64,000 nucleotides of DNA, from NCBI GenBank assembly GCA_001792895.1, contig MARA01000067.1, positions 1-64,000 on the forward strand. Reading direction: 5' to 3'. Positions 22,370 to 32,988 of this stretch are shown here, one piece after another (the stretch's first letter is position 1; every line of letters starts with the position of its first letter). The DNA comes from Lentinus brumalis (Eukaryota; Basidiomycota; Agaricomycetes; Polyporales; Polyporaceae). The notes under the pieces were generated by a model, which saw only the letters and a list, made by a program, of their open reading frames with translations, was not told the origin of the DNA and searched no databases. Made by a program: the position numbers and the translations under genes.

Positions 22370-24274
22370 ATGAACCTCCGGCATGGATTACCGTATGAAC
22401 TATGGGGGCTTATCGTGCGTAAACTGCCCCGATCCGACCAAAGGAGTTGTCTCCTCGTCTCCAGGACTGTACACGACGTCGTCATGCCGATCCTCTTCTC
22501 CCGCATACTTGCATTCTTCGGCAGTTGGGACTCTGCGAATGATCCAGTCACGCTGCGATATATAGCTCCCCAAGGCGCAAAGCATGAGGTCCGCCGGCAC
22601 AACGAGAACATGATCGCCCTCCTACGCCATATCGCGCGGACTCCCGAGTTTGCCAGTCTCGTCCGTGAGCTCACTGTTGCTGCATATGAGCCCGGTGAGA
22701 CAGACGAAATGACCAGTACGTTCTTGACTATACTTGTCGCAACACCATGAACTGCCACTGACTCGGGCGGAACCCGCAGGGCTTTTGATCGAAGCTTTAC
22801 GGCAGCTGCGAGATCTGCGCGTTTTTCGATACTATGGAGCGTCCCCAATGCTCTATGCCGATATCATGAGGGCCCTCTCGGAGGGTCCTGCACCCAACTT
22901 GCGTGAGATGCGATTCCCGTTAGTTTTCTGCTACCTTATGCGAACCCATCCCGACTGAATCGCCGACAGGCTGCCTAGAAATGTCATTACACCCTACCAG
23001 CCCGGCACGCGACGGGGTCGATCTCGTGTCGATCCTCCACCTCCACCACCTCCTATGTCCTGGGAGTTTTACTTCAGTGACATGCTGATGGTCGACATCG
23101 TCACCGTCACCGGCCATCTCCAGGGTATGGTCTCGTCGCAGAGACTTGATAACCAGACACAAACTAGCAGGATGACTACAGCAATCACAGATACTCTTCG
23201 TCATCTGTCCATCCCCGACCTCGGGTGGTGCTTGAGTGATTCGAGTACGAGAGGCCCAGGCTGGGGTCGACTGAGCAGGCTCCAGACTCTCGAACTCACG
23301 AATTTGTCTGGATACCTTTGGCAGCGAGAACCTCACACTATCGCACAACTTTTCCACCACTGCTCGCAGCTGCGCTCGCTCAGCATGCTCAGCGCACGTC
23401 AGCGTGACATCGACGCGCTCGGCGTCGCTCCGCAATCCCTCCCGCGGCTCGAGTCGCTCAAGTTGAGCTTCTACCCTGACCACGCAGGGTGGGTAGACTG
23501 GAACACGCACATCGTGCCCTTCCTGCGCGAGAAGAAGCGGCTTCGGCGGCTCGACTTCGTTGTGTTCGGCAACTATAGCGGCGCGGACGTCCTCCAGATC
23601 CTGACCGCAATCCCCAACGTCGAGGTCCTCGGGCTGCCGCTGTTCAAACCCAGACCCTGGAGCGCGGACGCGTTTGGAACGCTCGACGCCCATCTGCCCG
23701 TGAATCTATCCGTGCTGCTTCTCAGCGGTGTGATCATAGATGGAACGAGGGCTCCGCCTCGGAAGTGGGTCGAACTGGTAAGTTGCGTCGCACAGACAAC
23801 ATAGCCGCGATTGCTCACGTTTTAGATTGATAGCTGCACAAGCGGAAGAAGCTGCGATATATTCATTTCCTGTATTCCCGGTGCCACTCTTCGGTGGATC
23901 TTACCGAAGACTTGCTCAAGGACCCGCCCGAGTCGCTGGAGCTGGTGGGAGATGCCGCACGCCTACGCTGGCTGAGTCGAGAGTGTGGGACGCAGCCTGC
24001 GGAATACTCCCCTGCCTGGCCGTTGTCTGCAGTATGTTTTAGGAGCGCCGCCGATTTCCAGAACGGGGATGAGCGGGATGCCGATGACAACTTCGCCGAT
24101 GACTGCGAGTGGATGTTGCGGCACCGCGACACCGCCCTTTTCGGTACGTGTGCTGCACTGTACGTTTATCGCTGTTGCGGAACATCTCAACGGAGCGATA
24201 TATTGGCAGATACTTTCAGTCCCAACGGCTTCGGAACGTTACTTGACAATCGGAAATCGCATGACCGAAGATAA
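22370..24274 (+). CDS. F-box/LRR-type protein, paralogue
   Basis: Exons 22370-22715, 22780-22918, 22970-23777 and 23834 onward join in phase. LPYELWGLIVRKLPRSDQRS is the F-box, and HIARTPEFASLVRELTVAAY matches HIARTPRFARVIKKLSIRAY of the upstream gene. The C-terminal exon (LLKDPPESLELVGDAARLRW, then CEWMLRHRD) is also shared. The 3' end is uncertain: the frame reads to 24274, but the paralogue splices near the corresponding point (donor ggtacgt at about 24145). It is a probable SCF substrate receptor with unknown target. It forms a tandem pair with its neighbour, as expected from local duplication. Confidence 0.72.
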
Positions 24275-25386
24275 TACTGATCTTGGACGTTCAAACGTCA
24301 CATACTTACTTGTCTTGGAGTCTTCGTGTCTTGTGGAAGGGATGAATCTTGCAGCGGTCCGGTATTTATGTCGGGGCACCCCGTCAACGCCGAGAGCAGC
24401 AAAGTTAGCAGGACGCGGCTGGCAATATCCCGTACGTACGTATGTCATGCGCACAGAAATACAGGAAAATACGAGTACGGTCGCTCCTGGATCATGGTGG
24501 ACGTGGCTGAGATCATGGTCACTTCCCGCCAGCGGGTCGGGGTTGCATTGGCGAGCCGGGCCGAATGCGCCGAGCTGAGAACGCCAGCGCACGTTTTGAT
24601 TTGCACTCGGTTTCCCTCTCCGACCACCACCACCATATCTCGTCGACTCTACTTACTTCTCCATGGCCAATTTGTCTCCTTGATTATCGTGAAATACAGT
24701 CACTCTTGCGCCTCTCGAGCAGAACCTGCCAGTCGCACTCGCCTCGCGTAACGACTAGGTCTGTTACAATACTTTGCAGGCCCTCCTCGACCGCCGTCTT
24801 CGACATCTCTCACGGAGTACATTGCAACGCACAAGAGCTCTACAAGGTTGTTAGGAGCATGAGCCCGGTGGTCAGAACGAGGAACACCCTCGTCGCGCTG
24901 GTCACCCGCAGGGCCTTTTGTGACGTTCGAGGAGCCAGGTGAGCCTGTCGTCTTCTCAGCTGAACTATCTCGTATATGTTTTTGGGGCATCGACGTGCAC
25001 GGAAACGAGTGCATGGATGAGGAGTAACACGGTGATTCAAGGTGGTCGGTATCGGGTTCTATTGCAGGTACGGCCAGCGTGCAGGTGCGACGACATATAT
25101 AGTGCGTGGCCGGCCCTCTCAGATTGTGGCGGCACTGACAAGGAGTCGCAGCTCTGTCAGTAACGCAACGCTGGTGCGTACTCGGGACGGCGACTTCAGC
25201 CCTCTCCGTTCTCCACATCCTCGCTCGAAAGACCCATCGTCTGCTACCATCATATGGGTCGCCATGTCCGAATCCTCCAGGTCCCTCTTATTGTTCAGGC
25301 AGCATTTTGGAATGATGGGCAGGATACTTAAGCAGGGGATGCGGCTCTGAATTGACACTGATCATATATCACCCAATCCCGAGAAC
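24275..25386. other. 1.1 kb without a recognised gene
   Basis: No convincing coding, RNA or repeat signal is visible. The first bases belong to a short segment (CAACGGCTTCGGAACGTTACTTGA, given here at 24227-24250) that recurs at 57780-57803. Confidence 0.4.
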
Positions 25387-26122
25387 ATGGACGTGAGTAT
25401 CGAACTTGTCATGGCATTGGTCCCGAGGGAGACATACGTACGCTAACGTGTTCGCTTCCCCAGCCAGGTGCTCGCCCCCGCACGCAGAATCCCGATTCCC
25501 TGTCCCTGTCGCCCTTCGACATCGCGACGCAGGTGTTCTCCTACGTCTCCGACCGCGCAGACATCGCACGCTGGCGCGCGACCTGCAAGACCTTCGCCCG
25601 CCGTGGCGCCCCTCGTCTCCTCAACTGCGACTTCTACCTCGAGCTACGACATGACAACGCCGAGTCGGCCTACCGCTTCCTGTATGCGGACGAGCGGCGG
25701 TTCGAACTCATACGGGGGCACATGACTGTGGCGGTCGACGGGATGACGACGTACTTGATGCGCAGCATCGTCCACAGCATCGGTCGACGTTGCGAGAACT
25801 TATAGCCTCGCGGTCAGGGACTTCAACGCCACCGTCCGGTCAGAGCCGTCGACTGGCCGTGCAGCCGACGCACAGCGACTGAGGCCCCCCGGGGGTATCC
25901 TGCGCGCCAGCGGACGTGGCTGACTCGATGTACTCCCAGTACGCCTCACTCGGCGGCGCCGAACAGAAAGCCGTCAAGGAGTTTGTCCAGTATCGCCCGG
26001 GTCAGGAGGCGATTGCGTTCACGACATGGGACTGGGGCGAGAAGCGGTATTGGTCCGGTGTCGAGTTCTTCTTCGGACCTCGGGGTTTCGAAGACGTGCT
26101 GAAATGGGTGCCGACTGGTTGA
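25387..26122 (+). pseudogene. F-box gene with internal deletion
   Basis: The tiny first exon 25387-25392 (Met-Asp) is followed by exon 25464-25805. This reads LSPFDIATQVFSYVSDRADI (F-box) and then RATCKTFARRGAPRLLNCDF, and stops after RRCENL. From about 25850 a different frame reads DSMYSQYASLGGAEQ and then YRPGQEAIAFTTWDW, which matches the C-terminus of the gene fragment at 56326-57160. The whole LRR middle is missing. The N-terminal start and C-terminal end are therefore joined by a deletion, with the reading frame lost between them. Confidence 0.65.
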
Positions 26123-26404
26123 TCGGCACGGCGAGGAGGTTTGCGAGTAGGAGTACGAGGCGGATGTAGTATATTCATGGTACTCATGTTGCTCAACCCG
26201 TGCTAGCGGGCCTGCAAGCGGTGCTCGGCCGACGGCGCCACATGCGACGAGTACTTACTCTTCAGGTATGTCGTCTCGACTCCAGGTCGTCTCCTACGCT
26301 GGTTGCCTACATACATCACGACATTTTGCTCGACCTCATTTGGAGGGTACGCGATCTCACAGTCCGATTCTTGGATTCTATCTATAACCCAACTACAGGA
26401 GACC

Positions 26405-26755
26405 GCCAAGGGAAGGGGTCCTTCGCGAGAGGATTCCCATCTACAACGAATCCCGCCTACCAGGACCACTACCCTGCTGCCCTAGGTAGCGCTTGTAGCC
26501 AGCCACGAACCTGCAGGCGGCGACGCGCTCCTCCCCCTTGGGCACTCCATCTCCCATAACATGCATCCTCAACATCCTCGTCGACGTCCTCCGCACCTCA
26601 GACAGTACGTATTGCCGCCACAGCCAAACTTAGCTGATCTATCTATAGCGTATCGCAAGAAGACATCCGCGCGGAGCGGGCCTTTATGAGGGAATTCCCA
26701 TCTACAAAGACATGGGCCTACTAGGTGGGGTCCCCTGCTGCCCTAGGTACGACTT
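26405..26755. repeat. Diverged direct duplication
   Basis: A segment around 26427-26490 (GAGAGGATTCCCATCTACAA, then CCCTGCTGCCCTAGGTA) recurs about 250 bp downstream around 26683-26752 (GAGGGAATTCCCATCTACAA, then the same CCCTGCTGCCCTAGGTA). No gene is evident in 26123-26804 apart from this. Confidence 0.5.
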
Positions 26756-26804
26756 GCACTTGAACCACCTCGAACTCATAGCGTATACTCGACTGCGGTA
26801 AACC

Positions 26805-27370
26805 ATGGATTCAGATGCGTACTTTGCGGACGCTCTAGATCAGCTGCAGCTCACGTTCAATACATGCCGGAAATCTCTGAGGTGAGTCCGAATTAAATAC
26901 CCTGAAATGAGTACTTACTTGCTCTTGCTCGGCTGCCGTGCTCATCACCTATCCTCTCAGTATCTCTGCCGTCAGTACCGCATGACGCATCTATCGAATC
27001 CGTTCGTCACGACGCTGATATATTCGTTGATACTCAGCTGCACGCCTCAATGAACACCATCAGTCAGTTTAAAGAAGCCATATGCGAAGAGGTGAACAAC
27101 AGGGCGCGCCCCAACAAACTGCCAGACGAGCTCTTGATCGAAGTCTTCAAACACTCAATGTCGCTCAACGGCCCCTGTCCAACCATTTTCCTCGGCCCAA
27201 GACTGCGCGCGACAGTGCAAACAGGCCCACTGCTTCGGCTCACTCATGTCTGCCGTCGATGGCGCAACACCGCGCTGGCCTGCACTGTACTGTGGCAGAG
27301 GATCGACTGCCGCAACCTGGATCGGCTACAGGAGTTCACCCGGCGCTCAGCTCCTGGCCCTCTCTCCTAA
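26805..27370 (+). pseudogene. Truncated F-box gene
   Basis: The first exon 26805-26881 (MDSDAYFADALDQLQLTF) ends in a good gtgagt donor. A second frame from about 27039 reads MNTISQFKEAICEEVNNR and then NKLPDELLIEVFKHSMSLNG, LLRLTHVCRRWRNTALACTV and WQRIDCRNLDRLQEFTRRS. This is a textbook agaricomycete F-box plus linker. The frame stops shortly after (APGPLS) and no LRR region follows. No acceptor joins the two parts without a stop. It is a decayed or truncated copy. Confidence 0.6.
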
Positions 27371-27539
27371 CTATCAGGATCCTGGGGGACAATCCGCCGG
27401 AATCAGACGCCCATCCGCCGGACAGAGACGCCCATCAGTAACGCGCGCGCAGGACGGTCTCGACTCGGACTTGCCCTACTATCCTCACTCCACTGCTTTC
27501 AATACTACTGCGTAGACCTTGTGCAAGCTCGAATTCAAC

Positions 27540-28130
27540 CTCGTCTAATCCCTTTCAACCATGACTGTTACCTCATGATAGCACCAACACTGGTCAAGCA
27601 ATATCAGCCCCGGTGGACTTCAGCGATTCCTGTGAAGCCAAATCGGCCCAGGTTATACTCCAGGTAAGCGTTCCGGCCAAGCGTTTTTAGCTCAGGTAAG
27701 TGCTCGCTGTAGGCAAGTTCGCTGGGTCGCTGAGTTGAAGAGTATAACTTCTCTCAACTATCAATACCATACGAGTATCACCTCTACCGCAACTCCGAAG
27801 GGCAGGTTGGTCTGCATAGTAAGTACCCTTTAACCGATGACTATTTGCTTATCCTAGGATCAAGTCATGTCAAGCAAAACCAGCCCAGTTCATCACCGTT
27901 CACTTCAGCAATTCCTTTCAAATCAAAACACCCCAGGTTATCCTCCACATAAGCGTTTTCGACCCAGGACCCAGGTAAGTGTTTGCTGTAGGTACTCCCC
28001 CGTTGTATAGTACAATTCGTCATCCATTCTACGACATGGACTTTCACTTGTAAATGCTTCACTCAGCTGTCTGCAATGTGGGACTGTGTTCGGGATTGGG
28101 ACGATTTCGACTCAGGCTGAGACGTTCCCC
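27540..28130. repeat. Degenerate repeat with CCCAGGTTAT / CCTGGGCCGATTT motif
   Basis: Two diverged copies about 290 bp apart (around 27590-27690 and 27865-27975) share GTCAAGCAA, AGCCCAGTTC/AGCCCCGGTG, ACTTCAGC(A/G)ATTCCT and CCCAGGTTAT. The reverse complement of the core (TAACCTGGGCCGATTTGGCT) occurs at 52447-52465 in similar form. No coding frame is present. Confidence 0.5.
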
Positions 28131-28228
28131 ACTTGGGCCCAGCGGTCCCGACTTGGACTACTTGGACTGACCTGCACGACAGGATGGTCTGTACTGTCTA
28201 CGAAGGTACGTACCCACTGAATTCACTG

Positions 28229-28710
28229 GTAAGCTCAGCTTCAGCTCTTGCTCTGCCGTCGGCGACGGAGGCTGGGACGATTTCAACTCAGGCCGAGACG
28301 ATTCTGACCTGCGACTACTTAGCGGCCCCGACTTGCATTCACCTGCATGGCGACAGGTACCGTCTATGCAGGTATACCTACCCTACAGTACACACCCACC
28401 GAATGTAGTGGTAAGTGCGGCTTCAGCTCTTGCTCTGCCGATGGCGACCGAGGCTGGGATGATTTCAACTCAGGCCGAGACGATTCTGACCTGCGACTAC
28501 TCAGCGGCCCCGACTTGCACTCACCTGCACGGCGACAGGTACCGTCTATGCAGGTAAGTACCCCACAGTACACACCCACCGAATTGAGGGCCAAGTGCAG
28601 CTTCAGCTCTTGCTCTGCCGTTGGCGACGGAGGCTGGGACGATTTCAACTCAGGCCGAGACGATTCTGACCTGCGACTACTCAGCGGCCCCGACTTGCAC
28701 TCACTTACAA
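28229..28710. repeat. ~180-bp tandem repeat, about 2.7 copies
   Basis: The unit begins with GCTTCAGCTCTTGCTCTGCC at about 28238, 28420 and 28600. It contains GGCCGAGACGATTCTGACCT and ends with GACAGGTACCGTCTATGCAG before a splice-donor-like GTAAGT or GTATAC. Copies are over 90% alike by eye. It lies directly upstream of the CxC5/CxC6 gene. Confidence 0.8.
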
Positions 28711-28740
28711 TCAAAGCCGCCTTGTACAAATATTCGACCA

Positions 28741-31262
28741 ATGACTGACGCATCAGATACTACATCAATGATAGTCGCGGCAAGGCCGGCTGGTCTTAGT
28801 AGGTCTCCCTGTACCTCTCCCATGATTCCACTGCGAGAGCTCGATGCCCGCCTTGCTTTATACCCAGATCTCTACAACATTCTAACATATGCCCAGCTTC
28901 GGAACTTTTTCGAGGCCGTCCTGCGTTTTGTTCCCTTCATTACGCTCTCAGCGCCCCGCAACAACGCCGGCACATTGCCTCCCCTCCCTTCGCATGTCCG
29001 CAACCTTCTCAGTACCCACATCGAACTTCCCATTGACGATGTTGATATTCTCTGGAGAGCGATCGGAGACCTTGTGCTTGACTCCGCCCCGGCTGAGCTC
29101 GCCGCGGGCACCCAGGTCGACGAAGGTCTGTCCACTGCCGCTCCCCAGTTTAACCTCGGTGAGTACGATTTCTGTCATAATGTACTGTCCACTTACTCAT
29201 AGCGGTTACTGGTATGATAGGAGCGGAAGTTATGGTTGCTCCCTTCAAGGCCTGTTTCAACCCGGACTGTCCCGATAGAGGCAAGCCTCTCGGCGGCGAC
29301 AGGAAGGATTATCAAGGACATCTATATACTCGCCGGCGAGGTGTCCTTCCAATCCGCATCATGACTTTGTACTGTAGAGGTCAGTGAATTCCAGGTATTG
29401 GAATGGTACGACATATATTGATGTACTCTACATCTCACAGGTTGCAAGACCACATATCGCCCCAATTATTATGTGGCCAATGCGTCACGGCCTGATGCAC
29501 AGCGCAAGTACTATGGAGGCATCCCAGAAGCTCTCGAGGTCACAGAGCACTACTACGTGGAATCCGAGCTAGTCCGCCTCTTTCGCGCCCAGATCGCATT
29601 TGCACAGTGAGTACATCAGTTCAGAATAAATATTCTGCTACCCCGAAAGCCTGCTTGACACCCTATGCAGAACTTCGGGGAAAATGTCGCGCACATCTAC
29701 AACCTTGGTCTCGCTGGCACACTCGATGCACACCCACATCCCCTGCCTGCTGCGGTCGTCTGGAATTCCTTCTATCTGTACTCGTTGCTCCTCTATGCCT
29801 GCCATCACACGCAGTCATCTCTCATCGTTCCTCATCATGGTGACCAAGCAGATCGCTTCACTGCAGCGTTAGAGGCCCGCAATCTGCAGATCATGGGGAC
29901 AGGTCAACCTGAGTGGGCTCACGCATGCGACGAGTGCGAAAAGATCATTGCCCCTGGTCCAGATGACCCGCCGTCCACTCCCTGGAGTAAGTCCTAATGC
30001 TTTGTCAATCAGATCTTAACCATTCATAAATATTCATGCAGAACGTCTCAAAGCATGCGTCATGGATGGCATCAATATTGGCCATCCACGATGCAATGTT
30101 TACCACTGTACCGAACGGCTGCGGTCACCTCGGGACCGTTTCTGCCCTGAGCATAGCTCAAACGCGAACTTCTGTGCCATTGCAGGGTGTTCCGAGCCTG
30201 TCACGGGCAAGATGCGCACTTGCGAATTGCCCGCCCACCGTGACTACGAGGTTCAGAAGCGCGAGCAGGGCAAGGCTTACTACCGTCTCAAACAGCGGTT
30301 GGAAGGCCGCTCACTCGCCTCAATAATCCGCTCAGCCGTCTCAGAGGATACAGAGCAGGATGTCCTTGACCGCGCAGAGGTTGCGCAGGTCCTGCAGGAG
30401 CTCGACGACTCCATCTTCGATTTGGAGGCTGAAGCGTTGTCGCAGCCCGTAGCTACTCCAATCCCAGCCCATCCTCTTGGCGAGCAAACCTCATCCCTAC
30501 TCTCTCCTCTCCCTACTCCCATTACAAATTCGCTGCATCCTCCCTCATCCACACGCGCATCGCCGGAGAGCTGTCCCGCGGACGCTATGCGATTGAACCA
30601 CCATGGCGACGACCCACCAGCTTCACGCACAAAGGGCAAAGCGACCCTGAAGTCTGCGCTGTCCCGTAAGCTGACGCACAACGAACAACTCATGGTTTGT
30701 TGTTGCGGTATTGTTATTGGACGAGCAACATTCTATGAGGCAGAATCTGTCTCCAATGCGAAGGTATGCTGTGCAATGCTCCCGCCTTCACATAGACTGA
30801 CTACATGAACTCTAGCGGTTTATCTATGTGACATTTCCCCCTCATTATCCCAGAGGACGACCGTCCTTCATCTTCTTTGACAACAATTGCCAGCTCTTGC
30901 GTCATCTACTCGCCAATGACGACACCACCTTTGACGATATCGGCCTACCGGTTGATGTCTTCCATGCACTCACGAAGCATAAGGACTCCGACGAGTTCTG
31001 TGCTTTGAACTGCAACCCTGCCGCCTTTCCCGAGTTGCGAAGGGGCGGGGAGTGGGTCTTCAACTCATCTGCTGCAGAGCAGGCGAACGTGTGGTTCGGC
31101 AAATTTCTGCCGATTGTGCGGGAGATGGGTGAGGTGAGGTACAACTTCTTCTTGGACGAAGTCATCATGATGCGGAACGAGGAGCGGGTTAAGGTCTTGG
31201 ATAAACGCGGAGCACGGCCGCGCTTAGTCCCCTTGGAGGAGTTACAGCTCCCCAAAGCGTAG
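28741..31262 (+). CDS. CxC5/CxC6 cysteine-cluster protein associated with KDZ transposons
   Basis: Exons are 28741-29158, 29221-29379, 29441-29606, 29671-29986, 30042-30763 and 30816-31262. The first Cys cluster (CFNPDCPDRGK, YCRGCKTTYRPNYY, CDECEKI) and the second (ACVMDGINIGHPRCNVYHC, RFCPEHSS, CAIAGCSEP, RTCELPAH) match the CxC5-like and CxC6-like clusters known from proteins linked to KDZ transposases in agaricomycetes. The C-terminus (FIFFDNNCQLLRHL, then NSSAAEQANVWFGKF) resembles the last part of the KDZ transposase-like region; a complete catalytic domain is not evident. Clusters of this type probably bind zinc and DNA or protein. The junction 29606/29671 is out of phase with canonical sites, so this copy may carry an indel or use an unusual site. 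Confidence 0.75.
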
Positions 31263-31559
31263 TAATAGTTCTCTTGGTCTCATCTGTACATGTGTATGTA
31301 TTTACTTTCAGTAGTGACTTGCAGCTCATCGTCAATCGTCGAGCGTACTTAGTACATCGATGATCTACCACTTATGCAAGCACCAAAAAGAATTAAAATC
31401 ACTGAACATAATTACGCTGCTAAGGAATCGAACTGGTGACTGTAGAACAACAACGACGGCATCTACCACTACGCAACTAAGCATTGACATCTGTGGGTGT
31501 ACACTGGCCATCAGTAGATAAATGGCCTGCTGGCAACGCAGGTGTGAGCTCGACAAGGT

Positions 31560-32460
31560 GTCCGCGGAGCCCTGTAGCTCAGGCTTGAGCTCCTCTTCAT
31601 CTCGTCTGGCTGGTCCTGCGTCCAGACGACCTGTCGAGGCCGTTCTTGAGGTGCGGGCATGGTGGGCGATACGTCGAGGGCGAGTCGCGGTGCGGTGGGC
31701 GCGGCCGAGACGAAAAAGAGCTGGAGACGACGCATCTGCGCCGCCGCCAGCTCCTCTTCGACTCGTCTGGCTGGTCCTGCGTCCAGACGACCTGTCCACG
31801 TCGTTGTTGAGGTGCGGGCGCGGCGGGGAAGACTTCGAGGGCCAGTCGCGGTGCGGTGGGCGCGGCCGAGACGAAAATGAGCTGGAGACGACGCATCTGC
31901 GCCGCCGCCAGCTCCTCTTCGACTCGTCTTAATGCTCCTGCATCCGGGCGAGCTGCTCAGGTGGTTCTTGAGGTGTGGGCGCGGCGGGGAGTACTTACAG
32001 GGCGAGTCGGGGTGTGGTGCGCGCGGCCGAGACGGAAATGAGCTGGAGACGACGCATCTGCGCCGCCGCCAGCTCCTCTTCAACTCGTCTTGATGCTCCT
32101 GCATCTGGGCGAGATGCTCAGGCGGTTCTTGAGGTGCGGGCGCGGCGGGCGGTACTTCGAGGGCGAGTCGCGGTTGGCTCGGGCGCGGCCGAGACGAAAA
32201 AGAGCTGGAGACGACGCATCTGCGCCGCCGCCAGCTCCTCTTCGACTCGTTCTGATGGTCCTGCATCCAGACGACCTGTCCACGTCGTTGTTGAGGTGCG
32301 GGCGCGGCGGGGAAGACTTCGAGGGCCAGTCGCGGTGTGGTGAGCGCAGCCGAGACGAAAATGAGCTGGAGACGACGCATCTGCGCCGCCGCCAGCTCCT
32401 CTTCGACTCGTTCTGATGGTCCTGCATCCAGGCGAGCTGCTCAGGCGGTTCTTGAGGTGC
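31560..32460. repeat. ~162-bp minisatellite, five to six copies
   Basis: GAGCTGGAGACGACGCATCT recurs at about 31718, 31877, 32039, 32203 and 32365, a spacing of about 159-164 bp. Because the unit length drifts off a multiple of three, long frames on both strands switch phase between copies and are probably not coding as a whole. On the minus strand each copy can encode EELAAAQMRRLQL, a coiled-coil-like word, so an ancestral coding repeat is possible. The short stretch 31263-31560 holds no gene. Confidence 0.85.
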
Positions 32461-32480
32461 GGGCGCGGCGGGGTGTGGTC

Positions 32481-32988
32481 ATCGGGCGAGAGACAAATAT
32501 GCACTTGCAGGGCGGGTCCGTGGTCGTATGCCAGATGAAGGAGAACTCACCCTTGGCATTGGCGATACTGCGCACCTGCATTCCCATGTCTCCCTGAACA
32601 CCCGCAAGATCCCTTATATGTCCTCCGCCTATGCAACCGTCGCTCTCCCCGTGGGTGCCTGCTCTGAGGTGCGAAGGCCTCAAAGGCGCTCCAACGCTGT
32701 TGGAAGGTCGATTTTCGCCTCACGACGCGGCAGCTTGAGTTCAGTCTTGAGATCGGGCACGGGTGCGTCGCGTGTGTAGCAAGTTAGTGGCAGACTGGGG
32801 AGCAGCAGATGGACGAAAGGTGAGAGGGATGGAAGGAGGAGAAGAGCCAAAGACGCCGGGTCTGCTGGCTCAGTAGATGTCACGCGCTGTAAGTACTTCT
32901 GTTGTGGTACGCAGACACGCGAGACTCATAGGTTATGACGGGGAGTATTTTCATTGTGTCGAGAAGGCAGTACATATAGCACTATGTA
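32481..32988. other. Possible minus-strand exons, unresolved
   Basis: Minus-strand frames read PDLKTELKLPRREAKIDLP (about 32760-32700) and GMQVRSIANAK (about 32590-32550), the latter followed by a gtgagt donor. They might be 5' exons of a gene running into the minisatellite, but no complete model can be built. Confidence 0.3.

Noticed and set aside
31511..32460. Long frames on both strands in the ~162-bp minisatellite as genes
   Set aside because: The frame changes between copies and both strands are open because of GC-rich repeats; no continuous product is supported.
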